Of a stretch of DNA of 64,000 nt, positions 1 through 10,992 are shown in pieces. The stretch comes from Planococcus citri (taxonomy: Eukaryota; Arthropoda; Insecta; Hemiptera; Pseudococcidae): assembly GCF_950023065.1 (NCBI RefSeq), contig NC_088680.1, positions 17,658,559-17,722,558 on the forward strand, in the 5' to 3' direction. The first letter of the stretch is position 1. Each line of letters opens with the position of its first letter. Below the pieces are notes generated by a model that was given only the letters and a program-made list of their open reading frames with translations, had not been told where the DNA came from and ran no database searches. Both the position numbers and the translations under genes were made by a program.

Positions 1-1739
1 CGTAGATGATACCTATTGGAAAATTGTAACTGTTCGATCGCGGGGCTATAAAAAGAACGATGCGAGCGAATCGACCATCGAACAACTCGATGCAGTACCA
101 TGTTTTATAGCACAATATACATATAAGTTACTGATAAAGATATATCTGTCACGCGAAATGCCATAAATTAACGAAGAAAACTCTCTACTACGTCCGTGTT
201 TACGATGGTTACATAGAAAAGGGTGATCTTTTGTTGATAGAAGTACTCTGCGTTGTTGTCGGCGACACAGACACACAGGCTGAGCTTCGAACGGATGAAC
301 AAGGATATTACAACACAGCACAACAAACGAAAGGACCCGCGGATTATCTGGTGAACTACGCAGAGAGGGATAGAGAGCTATCTCCGACCTAGAGAACGAG
401 TGAGCGAGTAGAACTTGATAATTGGAAGATAAGCAGATCTTGAATTTAAACGCGAGTCCGTTGCCCGGAATCGTGGTCCTAACAAGGCAATTCAAATAGA
501 GTAATATTTGATCAACGACACAATGTATGCTTGTTTTAGGGGGTGTTAAAATATGCGAGTGCGGCACTCCTCATCTCGTGTAGCGCTACTCGATGAGTAA
601 GTAACGCCTTAATTCCCATGATAGTGATTTTTATACGCGAATGGGCGTCTTTTTCATTTCCTTTTCGCAGTATAAATTGCTTTTTCTCTTTCTCGACGCT
701 GAGCGCGGTGACTAATAGCAGCATCCGCGTAACCGTCAATATACATGTCAATCTCCAATACATATGTAATGTACATACTGCATAGGCCTATACTAATGGC
801 TTTTCTTCTGCTTCTATTTCTGTATTACTTTTGCGTATGTATTAGTGATCTAGTTTGCAGTCTTCCACCCTCTTGTCCCTGTCGGCTGTCCCTGAACTCA
901 TACCGGAACTGAACTACATACAGATAGACGACATAATCCCCTTATGTATTGTAATTGCTGAATAATGGGAGTGATTTACGTCCGAGTATTTTTATTCCTT
1001 TTGGGGGCTTTCGAGTTAGGATTCCGGGAATCGCCTAAAACAGCAACCGATGAAATGCAATTTTTTTCTCCTCGCACTTTATCGATAAAAATGATGTCAT
1101 ACTTTGGAAGAGGGTGCATAAGATGTACGAAAAGAAGGAGAACTAATGTGCGTATCAGAAGGGATACCTATAGTACATAGAGTGTGGTGTTAATACGAAT
1201 CTTTCATCTTTTATGCGATTTTTGAGCAACCTTACGTAGGGTTGAGTGGTTTTTTTTTCATCATTTCGAAATGAAGTTTTTATTAAATTTGGAATCTATT
1301 TTTTATTGAATGAGAGACGCTCATATTGGAAAAATTGTGATAGGCTGACTTTGCAAAGTTTTGATTTTCAGTAGGAATGGAAGAGGCGGGAAGGAGTAGG
1401 GAGACTGGATACGATAAAAGAAATCGGAAGATCAGATTCATTGGTGTCTGGAGACGAATAAGGCATATTTTTTCAAATGGAGCGGGATGAAAATTGTGCG
1501 CGGCTTAAGTTGAGTGATGAAATGTGGGTATATAAAATCTATACAAAAGTTCAAAATGCCATAAAAATCATCAAAAAAGTAATGTTCGATGGAGTGAAAT
1601 GAAAAAAAAGACATAATTATACCTAACTAACTTTGACGAAACTGCCAAAAAAAATACCAATAGGTAACCTAATTACGAAACATTGTCAACAAATTACCAA
1701 AAATAATCCGTAATTTGCCATGAAATGACCAGCAATCAA
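1..1739. other. AT-rich DNA without a supportable gene
   Basis: Open frames are present on both strands, the longest being 173 codons on the minus strand at 46-567. It has no recognisable domain and reads as low-grade chance translation. No splice-linked exons were found. The segment could be intron or flank of a gene lying to the left, but nothing in it proves that. Confidence 0.5.
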
Positions 1740-2829
1740 CGAAAAATTACCAGGCATTTTCCAAACATGTCACCAGGGTTCACCCAAGAGTCACCAGATA
1801 TTCGAAAACAATTTCTAGAGTCATTAGGACATTCTGGTGATTTTTTCACTATTTATATTAAGAAAAAGTCAAAAACTAACATGGTGACTTCTGGATGAAT
1901 TTGTCACCAGAAGTCACCAGGATTCATCAAGGAATCATTGGACACCCAAAAAAAATTTCAATGGCTCTGAGGACATTCTCGTGGTTTTTTCGACATAAAT
2001 TCACCAAAAAAGAAGTCGAAAACAGAACTCACATGGTGACTTTTGGTGAATATGTCTCCAGCAATCACCAGGGTTTACCAAGAGGTCGCCAGATATTCGA
2101 AAACGATTTCTATGGACATTAGGCCATTCTGGTGATTTTTTTCTCCATAAATTCATCTGAAAAAAAGTCAAAAACTCCCATGGTGACTTCGGGTGAATCT
2201 GTCTCCAGAATTCACAAAGGGGTCACCAGACCTTCGAAAAAAATTTCTATGGCCTTTAGGACATTCTGCTGATTTTTTCACTATAAATTCACCTGAAAGA
2301 AAGTAGAAAACTCTCTTAGTGACTTCTGGTGAATCTGTCACCAGAATGCACCGAGGAGTCACAAGCCACTGAAAAAAAATTTCAAAGGTTATGAGGACAT
2401 TCTCGTGATTTTTTCACCATAAATTCACCTGAAAAATTCACCAGAAGTCACCAGGATTCACCAAGGGGTCACCAGACCTTCGAAAAAAAATTCTATTGCC
2501 ATTAGGACATTCTGGTAATTTTTTCACTATTATATTTATACAAAAAGAAATCATAAACTCACTTTGTGACTTCTGGTGCATCTGTCACAAGAAGTCACCA
2601 GATATTCGAAAACAATTTCTAGGATCATTAGTACATTCTGGTGATTTTTTCACCATAAATTCACCTGAAAAAGGTTGAAAACTCACATTGGGGCTTCTGG
2701 TGAATCAGTCCCCAGAAGTCACCAGGATCCATCCAGGAGTTCCCCAGTCACTGAAAAAAATTTTCAAAGACTCTGGGGACATTCTCGTGATTTTTTCACC
2801 ATAAATTCACCTGCAAAAATTGAATACTA
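1740..2829. repeat. Satellite array, ~150-bp unit
   Basis: About seven diverged copies of a ~150-bp unit stand head to tail. Each contains a GTCACCAGAAGTCACCAGG block, then a run around TTCGAAAAAAATTTCTA, then GGACATTCTGGTGATTTTTTCACCATAAATTCACC, with a MATGGTGACTTCTGGTGAAT linker. The words TTCACC and GGTGA occur in both orientations, so each unit can fold on itself. The array continues beyond the minisatellite at 2830-4309. Short frames across it are only shadows of the repeat. Confidence 0.85.
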
Positions 2830-4309
2830 TGTTCGGGTGTGTTTGGGAAAATTCAGGGACGTGAACGCGTGCTCAGAGATGTTCGGCTGCGTTTGGGAAA
2901 ATTCAGGGGTGTGAATGCGTGCTCAGAGGTGTTCGGGTGTGTTTGGGAAAATTCAGGGGTGTGAACGCGTGCTCAGAGATGTTCGGCGGTGTTTGGGAAA
3001 ATTCAGGGGTGTGAATGCGTGTTCAGAGATGTTTGGCTGGGGTGTGAACGCGTGCACAGAGATGTTCGGGTGTGTTTGGGAAAATTCAGTGGTGTGAACG
3101 CGTGCTCAGAGATGTTCGGGTGTGTTTGGGAAAATTCGGGGGTGTGAATGCGTGCTCAGAGATGTTCGGGTGTATTTGGGAAAATTCAGTGGTGTGAACG
3201 CGTGCTCAGAGATGTTCGGGTGTGTTTGGGAAAATTCGGGGGTGTGAATGCGTGCTCAGAGATGTTCGGGTGTATTTGGGAAAATTCAGGGGTGTGAACG
3301 CGTGCTCAGAGATGTTTGGGTGTGTTTGGGAAAATTCAGGGGTGTGAATGCGTGCTCAGAAATGTTCGGGTGTGTTTGGGAAAATTAAGGGGTGTGAACG
3401 CGTGCTCAGAGACGCGATGTTCGGGTGAGTTTAGGAAAATTCAGGGGTGTGAATGCGTGCTCAGAAATGTTCGGGTGTGTTTGGGAAAATTAAGGGGTGT
3501 GAACGCGTGCTCAGAGACGCGATGTTCGGGTGAGTTTAGGAAAATTCAGGGGTGTGAATGCGTGCTCAGAAATGTTCGGGTGTGTTTGGGAAAATTAATG
3601 GGTGTGAACGCGTGCTCAGAGATGTTCGGCTGCGTTTGGGAAAATTCAGGGGTGTGAATGCGTGCTCAGAGATGTTCGGCTGCGTTTGGGAAAATTCAGG
3701 GGTGTGAATGCGTGCTCAGAGATGTTCGGGTGCGTTTGGGAAAATTCAGGGGTGTGAATGCGTGCTCAGAGATGTTCGGGTGTGTTTGGGAAAATTCAGT
3801 GGTGTGAATGCATGCTCAGAGATGTTCGGGTGTGTTTGGGAAAATTCAGGGGTGTGAATGCGTGCTCAGAGATTGCTCAGAGATGTTCGGGTGCGTTTGG
3901 GAAAATTCAGGGGTGTAAAAGCGTGCTCAGAGATGTTCGGGTGTGTTTGGGAAAATTCAGGGGTGTGAACGCGTGCTCAGAGATTGCTCAGAGATGTTCG
4001 GGTGCGTTTGGGAAAATTCAGGGGTGTGAATGCGTGCTCAGAGATTGCTCAGAGATGTTCGGGTGCGTTTGGGAAAATTCAGGGGTGTGAATGCGTGCTC
4101 AGAGATGTTCGGGGGTGTTTGGGAAAATTCAGGGGTGTGAATGCGTGCTCAGAGATGTTCGGGTGCGTTTAGGAAAATTCAGGGGTGTGAACGCGTGCTC
4201 AGAGATGTTCGGGTGTGTTTGGGAAAATTCAGGGGTGTGAACAGGTGCTCAGAGATGTTCGGCTGTGTTTGGGAAAATTCAGGGGTGTGAATGCATGCTC
4301 AGAGATGTA
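2830..4309. repeat. 50-bp minisatellite embedded in the satellite
   Basis: About 29 copies of a 50-bp unit built from GTGTGAATGCGTGCTCAGAG followed by ATGTTCGGGTGTGTTTGGG and AAAATTCAGG. Copies differ by a few substitutions. Some carry an extra GATTGCTCAGA (3872-4060), and a two-unit block with GACGCGATGTTCGGGTGAG is itself repeated around 3415-3595, which is a local higher-order repeat. The unit is more GC-rich than the surrounding satellite. The open frames seen here translate the repeat and are not taken as genes. Confidence 0.9.
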
Positions 4310-4590
4310 ATACTCACCTGGTGACTTCAGGTGAATCTATCACCAGAAGTCACGAGGATTCACCCAGAAGTCACTAGACATTTGAAAAAAATTTACTGGA
4401 TGATTAGGACATTCTGATGATTTTTTCACCATAAATTCACCTGAATATCGTCTAAAACTCACTTGGTGACTTCTGGTGAATTTGTCATCACGAAGTCACC
4501 AGGATTCACCAAGGAGTCACCAGACACTGAAAAAAATTTTCAACGGCTCTGAAGACATTCTAATGATTTTTTCAAACAATGTTTTTTCTG
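4310..4590. repeat. Satellite array resumes after the minisatellite
   Basis: Two further copies of the ~150-bp GTCACCAG/TTCACCTGA unit seen at 1740-2829 follow the 50-bp minisatellite directly. This shows that the minisatellite arose or inserted inside an older satellite array. Confidence 0.8.
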
Positions 4591-4659
4591 GTGAAAAATA
4601 CGTTTTTAGCGTAAGTACCCACATTTCTTAAAATCTGGACGATTCTTTTAAAAGTTCAG

Positions 4660-4744
4660 TTTGAAAAAAAAACGCAAGAGTCCAAACGAAGCGTGGTCAA
4701 AAGCTTTCAAAAGTTTGTATTTTGAGAGATGAAAAATAAAGTTT
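4660..4744. repeat. Dispersed GAGTCCAAACGA/CAAAAGCTTTCAAAA repeat, copy 1
   Basis: An ~85-bp segment closely matches the one at 13675-13775. Both have a poly-A stretch, then a GAGTCCAAAC block, then GCG..GGTCAAAAGCTTTCAAAA, then TTTGTATT and GATGAAAAAT. Weaker copies of the central part occur near 5325-5390, 12620-12690, 12800-12840 and 13560-13595. It reads as an interspersed element of unknown class. A foldback element abuts its right end. Confidence 0.6.
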
Positions 4745-5265
4745 CCCGTGAGGCCTTGATACGCTGATATTACGCTGACGTACTTTACGCCTGAAATACG
4801 CCAAAATAACCATGGTAAAATTGTAGTATAATTGTCGTAAATATGAAAATTCTGCATACGCTCAAAATACTGCAATATTACAGTGGTATCTTTAGCGTAA
4901 ATTTGCAGTTGGTACCATCAACGATGCATGTACCAACGTATATTCAGAGTACAAAAGCGAAATTTACGGGCAATAATACGCAGGTAAATTTGCAGTAAAT
5001 TTACGTCAAATTTACCTGCGTATTATTGCCCGTAAATTTCGCTTTTGTACTCTGAATATACGTTGGTGAATGCATCGTTGATGGTAACAACTGCAAATTT
5101 ACGCTAAAGATACCACTGTAATATTGCAGTATTTTGAGCGTATGCAGAATTTTCATATTTACGACAATTATACTACAATTTTACCATGGTTATTTTGACG
5201 TATTTCAGGCGTAAAGTACATCAGCGTATTATCAGCGTATCAAGACCTCATGTGTGCCTCACGGG
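4745..5265. mobile_element. Foldback (hairpin) element with ~250-bp arms
   Basis: The left arm (from CCCGTGAGGCCTTGATACG) is the reverse complement of the right arm (ending CCTCACGGG), with only ~15 bases of loop near 4992-5007. The innermost arm sequence CAGGTAAATTT pairs with AAATTTACCTG. The arms are about 90% identical, and the right arm carries a short insertion near its outer end. No coding capacity is seen. This is a non-autonomous foldback transposon or MITE; no clear target duplication was identified. Confidence 0.8.
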
Positions 5266-8050
5266 TTGTCGAATTTGAATGTTTCGAATTTCGATAATTT
5301 TGAAATAAATGAAAAGCGAACATGTCTCAGCGAAACGAGGGCAAAAGCTTGCGAAAATTCATGTTTGGAGAGAGTGAAAAAAGTGTATTTTTGGTTCAAG
5401 CATGGAGCCCGGGCATGGGAATCCATTGGTGTCTCGGGGTTCCTGGCTATCGCCACTCGCCAGTCAACATCGTAGGCCAGTCAGCCACTGTTCGTTGTCC
5501 TTTTTTTTGTTTAGTTGTCCCTTCCAATCCTTCGTAATGAAGAGTTATGACGCTTCATAGAGTAAAACTCAGCCTTATTACCATAATTGTCTATATCTCG
5601 GTACAAGAAACTCGCTTATACATAATTGAGAGCAACGAATAAGTATAAGACAACTGTAAGGCTGGAGTTATGCATTGTTTGTATAAGAAAAGTACGTCGA
5701 ATAGGAGTAGGTAGCTCATCGTGTGTGTTGTGTATAATGTACAGAGCAATGTTTTAAAAGTTATACGAGAGTATTATGTACATATACCTCTACATTTTCT
5801 ATAAACTCGTAGTTTACATACATTTATCCTATGTTTGATTTTGAAACACGCGAACTTATACATATACGCGAGTCCCTTCACCCATCTCTTCACCTACTAC
5901 ACTGTATACAGCTTGTGTGTACGTATAGTTTCTTTACAACAAACGCCAAAACTGAACAGCGGACGCGGAGACCTTTATGTGTACCAGTACCTACAATGAA
6001 AGTTGATAGAAGTGGAGGATGATGAGTGCATATACCTACACAGTACACAGTACACAGAGATGCGAGGATGAGGATGAGGATGGGAATATTTACACGCGAA
6101 CGTATGAAAAATTCCGCATCGACGAGATGGCGGCACGGCGGCACGTTTTACGTAAAAAGGCGGCGGTATGCATTAAATTGCGAAATTAAACTCATGCACG
6201 TCGAAGCGTAAAAATTCAACTGGCAATTTTTCGTTTTTGTTTTCAACAAACATGTTAAAATAAACGATTCAATTACACACTTATACGAATTCGGTGGCTG
6301 GCGCCGCCGCCATCACCGGAGCTTGCAACTGGCGCAGGCCACAAGAGAAGGATGGGCATACAGCACAGAACAGCATACAGAGGCAGCGCTGGAATCTAGC
6401 AACTTCAATATGTTGGTTAAATATTGACAATTGGAGCGTTTGCGTATATGGTTTAATTAAACCACTTTCAATATTGATGCTGATGTTGCGATGAAAACGC
6501 TTACAGAGTGGCTGGCTTATAGTAGGTTAGGTTAGGTTACGTTTTACAGATTATCTCTCGAGGCAGTCTGCTATTCGTATACTGGATGGAGGATGCTGTA
6601 TAGTCATTTCGCCAGCTCTCGTGGTGGTATTAGCGTAGATGCGTTTTTTTCTCCTGCTGTTTTGGAAAATTGAAACGTGAAAAAAAACCGTGCAATTCGC
6701 AGATTGTGGCTTCTGGTGGTGGGTGGTGATGAAGCAGAATTGCAACAGACGTTTTGCGAATATGATGGTAGATAGGTAATTGAATTGCATCGCGTGTGAG
6801 AGAGTGTGCAGAAGGGAGGTGAAACGATGGAGATTATTTCGCAGCGAAATAAGGGCGAAACCGCTATGGAAAAAAATTGAAAATATTCTCGTTATAGGTA
6901 ACACGAGCCCTTGCCTCTTTTTTTTTTACACCACCAGCATTACTCTGATGGAGACGTGTACAAGGGGGTGTGAGATGTTCAAAGGGAATTAAAGTTAACA
7001 TATTTTTAGCCGAGATGCCTGCAGCGTTATGTGAGACTACGTGGCATAGCATATAAAAGTTGAAACTACTTAAAATGTAAAACAATGCCTTTAAGTGAAG
7101 AATCGCTCGCGCCTTTTGAGCAATACGAGTAATGGAAGCGCAAAAGGGGACCTTTATTGGTTCTTCGTTCATCTTATGTACTATGTAGTATACTCTTATA
7201 CTTAGTACGTATATAGTGTGTACTAAAGAGGAGAAGCAGCGCAGTTTGATCTCTTTTTTGGGTGACGAGTTAAAGATGAAGAATACAAAGAAGATACGTA
7301 GGAGAAGAAGGACCGGCGGCTATGAAGAGGGGTTGTTGTCGTATAGTATAGTATGCTCTGTACACCAAAATATCTACTTACTCCTTATATAAGATTGCTC
7401 GTCGTCTTCTCCCCTGTAACGTGCTCCACATCATCGTCGTAGTCGTCGCAAACTAGGGTGATTTATTTACTGCTCCCTTTTCGCGAACTTGAAGCAGAGG
7501 AAATCTTGTTACCTCACTCATGTAGGTGGATAAGCTGCGACTGTGACGTCACACGAGACCTATTTTCTCGGTTTTTACGCTTGTGAGGGTGACTTGGAGT
7601 TTGCGGAGACTTGCACGTGGTAAGGGTGAGGTGTTGTACACAGCACTGTATTACGTATAGTATACAAAATACTATACGACGTATTAGGTACGTAGCTGTG
7701 TATCTGGGTGCCTGTGTATGTTCCTCTGTCGTAGCTTTTCATCCATATGTAGCGTCAACGTCAATTATGGTTCAAGTGACTCGTGAAAAAAGTTATTTTA
7801 AAGCGGGAAATCATTTTTTCTCGCGATGCTGTTCGCTCTGCGCGAATTGACGAAGCAAGAAGCCCGAAAAATATCGCGAAATCTGTGTCCCTAGGGAAGA
7901 GCTGAAAATTTGTGGTTGGCAAGCTGCTGTATATGGGTAGTTATGTGAGAGCCGAATTTTGGTTCGTGAGCTTTCGTAGGATTTCTGTTGCAATTTTTTC
8001 AAATTAGGGTGGAGGGGAGTGGGCTTTGATGATTAAATATAATGAATTTT
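5266..8050. other. Non-repetitive AT-rich DNA, no gene seen
   Basis: The segment has tandem-free sequence and many short chance frames on both strands. It includes a TTAGG-type run at 6523-6539. The composition is somewhat less AT-rich than the tracts that follow, so it could hold regulatory sequence or untranslated exons, but no exon can be defined. Confidence 0.4.
6523..6539 (+). repeat. Short interstitial TTAGG run
   Basis: TAGGTTAGGTTAGGTTA reads as three TTAGG units in a row, the telomeric unit of most insects. It is too short to be a telomere and may be a break-repair scar or coincidence. Confidence 0.6.
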
Positions 8051-9400
8051 GGGAACATTTTCACAGTTGTTTTTTTGATCTGTGGATTTTTTTCCCTAGA
8101 TTTTTTTGTCTTCATGCTCAAGATTTGGAGATTTTTGTGTTTGGAGATTTTTTGGTCCCCAGATTTTTTACCTGGACAATTTTCCATCCTCAGAAATGTT
8201 ATCATTAAGACTAAGCGGCTACGACTTTGAATAATTCTTGGGATTTTGCTTTTCTGATTCCAGATGTTGAACTACTCGATAATACGATTCTGCAGCTTTC
8301 GTTGAAACTTGAATTCGTTTTCAGGAATTATTTTAGCGAAAAGATGGTGAGTTTTTTTTTAAATATCAGATTGATGGAGGTTTTGGTTTCATGACTAAGG
8401 AGTAAGATTTGTTAGTGAGGCGTATATTTCTCTGTTCGAGCAAAGAAAATTTATAGCGGTCATTGGTATGGTTGGATTGATCACTGAAGAATAATTTTGA
8501 ATACTTACATAATAACAAAATGGATGACCAATTTTTGGGATAATTAAACGCGAACTGAAGATTTTTCACTCTAAGTTTTGGAGATTTTGGTTGTCTGCTG
8601 ATTTTTCGGTCTCTATATTTTAAACGATTTTTTATGGGGAAGAGGGAGGGGGGAGATTTTGCTTTCGAGGTCTTGAGATTTTGAAAATTTTTGGGTCTTG
8701 AAATATGGAAATTTTCATTCTGGAGATTTTTTTGGTTTCAAAATTTTAGAGTCTCCAAGGTTTGGAGATTTTTTTGTTGACGAGACTTTGAGAAACTTCG
8801 TAAAAATTATCAACTTTTGTCACTTCGATTTACACTCAACTGAACTTTAAGATATCAACTCTGACTTTTGAGAACCCAGAAAAGAAAAGTCAATTACTCA
8901 ATTAGATTGCAACTACATAAAATTATGTCAGCGTGAAAAATGATTTTTCGGTATTTTGTGAGACTTGTGAAAATTTAGAGAAATCTTTCGATCAATTTCA
9001 AATATTTAGAGATTTCTTATCATGTTTTTTGTCTGACATTTAGAAACTTTGACATACTTAAGTAAATTTAATGTCTGGCATTTTGAGTAAAATGCACTAA
9101 GTTTCTTTGTGAGTGAGTTTTAGTTTTCATGAAAATTTTTCAATTTGGTAATTTCTTGGTCTTGATTTGGAGATTTTTTTCGTCTCTAAATTTCCAAGTT
9201 GAGTTTTTTAGTTTCAAGATTTTTTATTCTAAAAATTTTTCAGTATCAAAAGATTTTTTTTGTGTTTTTAGAATTTTTAGTCTGAAGATTATTTTGAGAA
9301 ACTTGAAAAAAAAATACCAATGTTCAGAGCATTTATCTAATTCTACTGTATTTGATCAGAATTTTAAAAACAAAAAAAATTCAGGCTTTTGATATCTAAC
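8051..9400. repeat. Degenerate low-complexity GGAGATTTTT tract
   Basis: Imperfect reiterations of TTTGGAGATTTTTTGGT and related words recur every 20-40 bases without strict periodicity. A similar habit, with a different core word, is seen at 26340-27700. No coding signal is present. Confidence 0.55.
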
Positions 9401-9429
9401 TTGAAAAAAATAACACATTTTTGAAATCT

Positions 9430-10255
9430 TCACTGGATGTGTCAGTGACCTTGAGAGGCCAGCCATACTACCATGAGAGGTAGGCCAGTGACCTCAAGAA
9501 ATCATACAGACGGGTCAATGGCCTCAAGAGGTCGCACAGACAAACAGACGACCTTGGGAAGCCAGACAGGCAGGCAGACGACCATGTGAGAAGCTAGATT
9601 AAGTAAGTGAGTGATCTTATAAATCCAAACACGTGGATCAATGACCTTGAGGGGCCAGACAGACGGTTGTGAGAGACTAGACAGGTAGGTCAGTGACCTT
9701 TAGAGGTCAGCCACGTGGGCCAATAACTTTAAAGGGCTTAACAAAGGAGCATGACGACCTTGAGAATCCAGACATACGGATCAATGACCTCGAGGAGGCC
9801 AGACAGACAACCGTGAGAGGCTAGATGGATAGATCAGTAACCTTAAGGGGTCAGACATGTGGGTCAATACCTTTGAAGGGCTCAACAAGGAGGCATGACG
9901 ACCTTCAGAATCCTGACCTACGGGTCAATGACCTCGAGAGGCCAGACAGACAACCATGGGGGGCTAGAAGGGTAGGTCAGTGACCTTAAGTTAAGAGGCC
10001 AAATATGCGGGTTAATGTTTTTAAGGGGACAGGTGATCTTGAGAAACCAGACAGACGGGTCGATGACCTTGGATGACAAACCGGCTGACAGACTAGCATG
10101 AGAGACTAGACTGGTAGATCAGTGATTTTAAGAACCCAGACACACAGGTCAATGACCTTACGGGGCCAGACATGGAGACAGACGGCCTTAAGAAGCCAGA
10201 TAGTGGGTCAATGACCTCGAGAGGTCGGAAAGGCAGAGATTCAACGTGCGTTCAG
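9430..10255. repeat. Tandem array built on GGTCAATGACCT
   Basis: Diverged sub-units of ~40-50 bp contain TCAATGACCTCGAGAGGCCAG or AGTGACCTTAAGAGG variants with CAGACAGAC linkers. A longer period of about 145 bp is visible from 9680 onward (AGGTAGGTCAGTGACC, then ACTTTGAAGGGCTCAACA, GCATGACGACCTT, then CAGACAGACAACCATG). The GGTCA/TGACC words form internal inverted repeats. Confidence 0.8.
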
Positions 10256-10273
10256 ACACACGAGTCAATGTTA

Positions 10274-10992
10274 ACTCCCAAATAAAGTTGGTAAAATGCC
10301 ACTGTCCTCGGATTTTTGAAATTTTGATGGAACTTTGTTGAGTACCTTTGAAAAAATTAAAAACCCGAAGATTTTCCCCTCACCCCACCCCCTTGCCCAT
10401 AATGACGAAAAACCCGTGTTTTTTTCGGGAATATTTCAATTTTTGGGCAACCTTTCTTCCCCATTGTGGCCCTTAGGAGTGTTCAACTGCAAATTTAATT
10501 GTACATATATTCGTGTGCAGCGGGTTCAATTCATATGATAACGATACCCATATTGTCAATTTTCTTTCACCCCAAGATTAAGGAGGGGATGCCCATGAGC
10601 TCAAAAAGGGGTTTTCAAGAAGTTGTTATGATTTTCTATTGTGACCCACCTGGTGGAAAAATTTGAAAAAATGATTTCAATGGTAGTACTCATGCAGGTG
10701 CATAATTATTTTTAGAAGAAAAAAAATTTTGTGCGCTTGAATAAGGTTTGGAGATATGACATGTATCAAATTTTGTTTTGTAAATATCCCCCCCCCCCCC
10801 GCCTGGGAGACCAAAATTTTTTGAAAAAATTCATGTGACTAGACTCATTTCTCCTCTTGTGGTTAAGGGAGGTGGGGTGAGGGGAAAATTTTTGGGTCCA
10901 CAAATTTCTTTTAGGTAACCCTATCTAACAATGTTTCATGAAAATTTCAAAAATCCGAGGACAGGGGCATTTCACCTATTTTACCCGGGAGT
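10274..10992. mobile_element. MITE-like element with ~55-bp terminal inverted repeats
   Basis: The left end ACTCCCAAATAAAGTTGG.., with TAAAATGCCACTGTCCTCGG and TTTTTGAAATTTTGATG, is mirrored at the right end by the reverse complement of ACTCCCGGGTAAAATAGG.., CTGTCCTCGG and TTTTTGAAATTTTCATG. The interior is ~600 bp of AT-rich and C-rich non-coding sequence. The outer terminus resembles that of the element at 22535-23328, so they are probably one family. No transposase is present and no target duplication is certain. Confidence 0.7.

Noticed and set aside
46..567. 173-codon open frame on the minus strand
   Set aside because: No recognisable domain, biased composition (Ser/Cys/Leu mixture typical of random translation), no splice partners, and no conserved start context.
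2675..4172. Several open frames across the 50-bp minisatellite
   Set aside because: They only translate the repeat unit in different phases; 50 is not a multiple of 3, so no stable peptide repeat is encoded.
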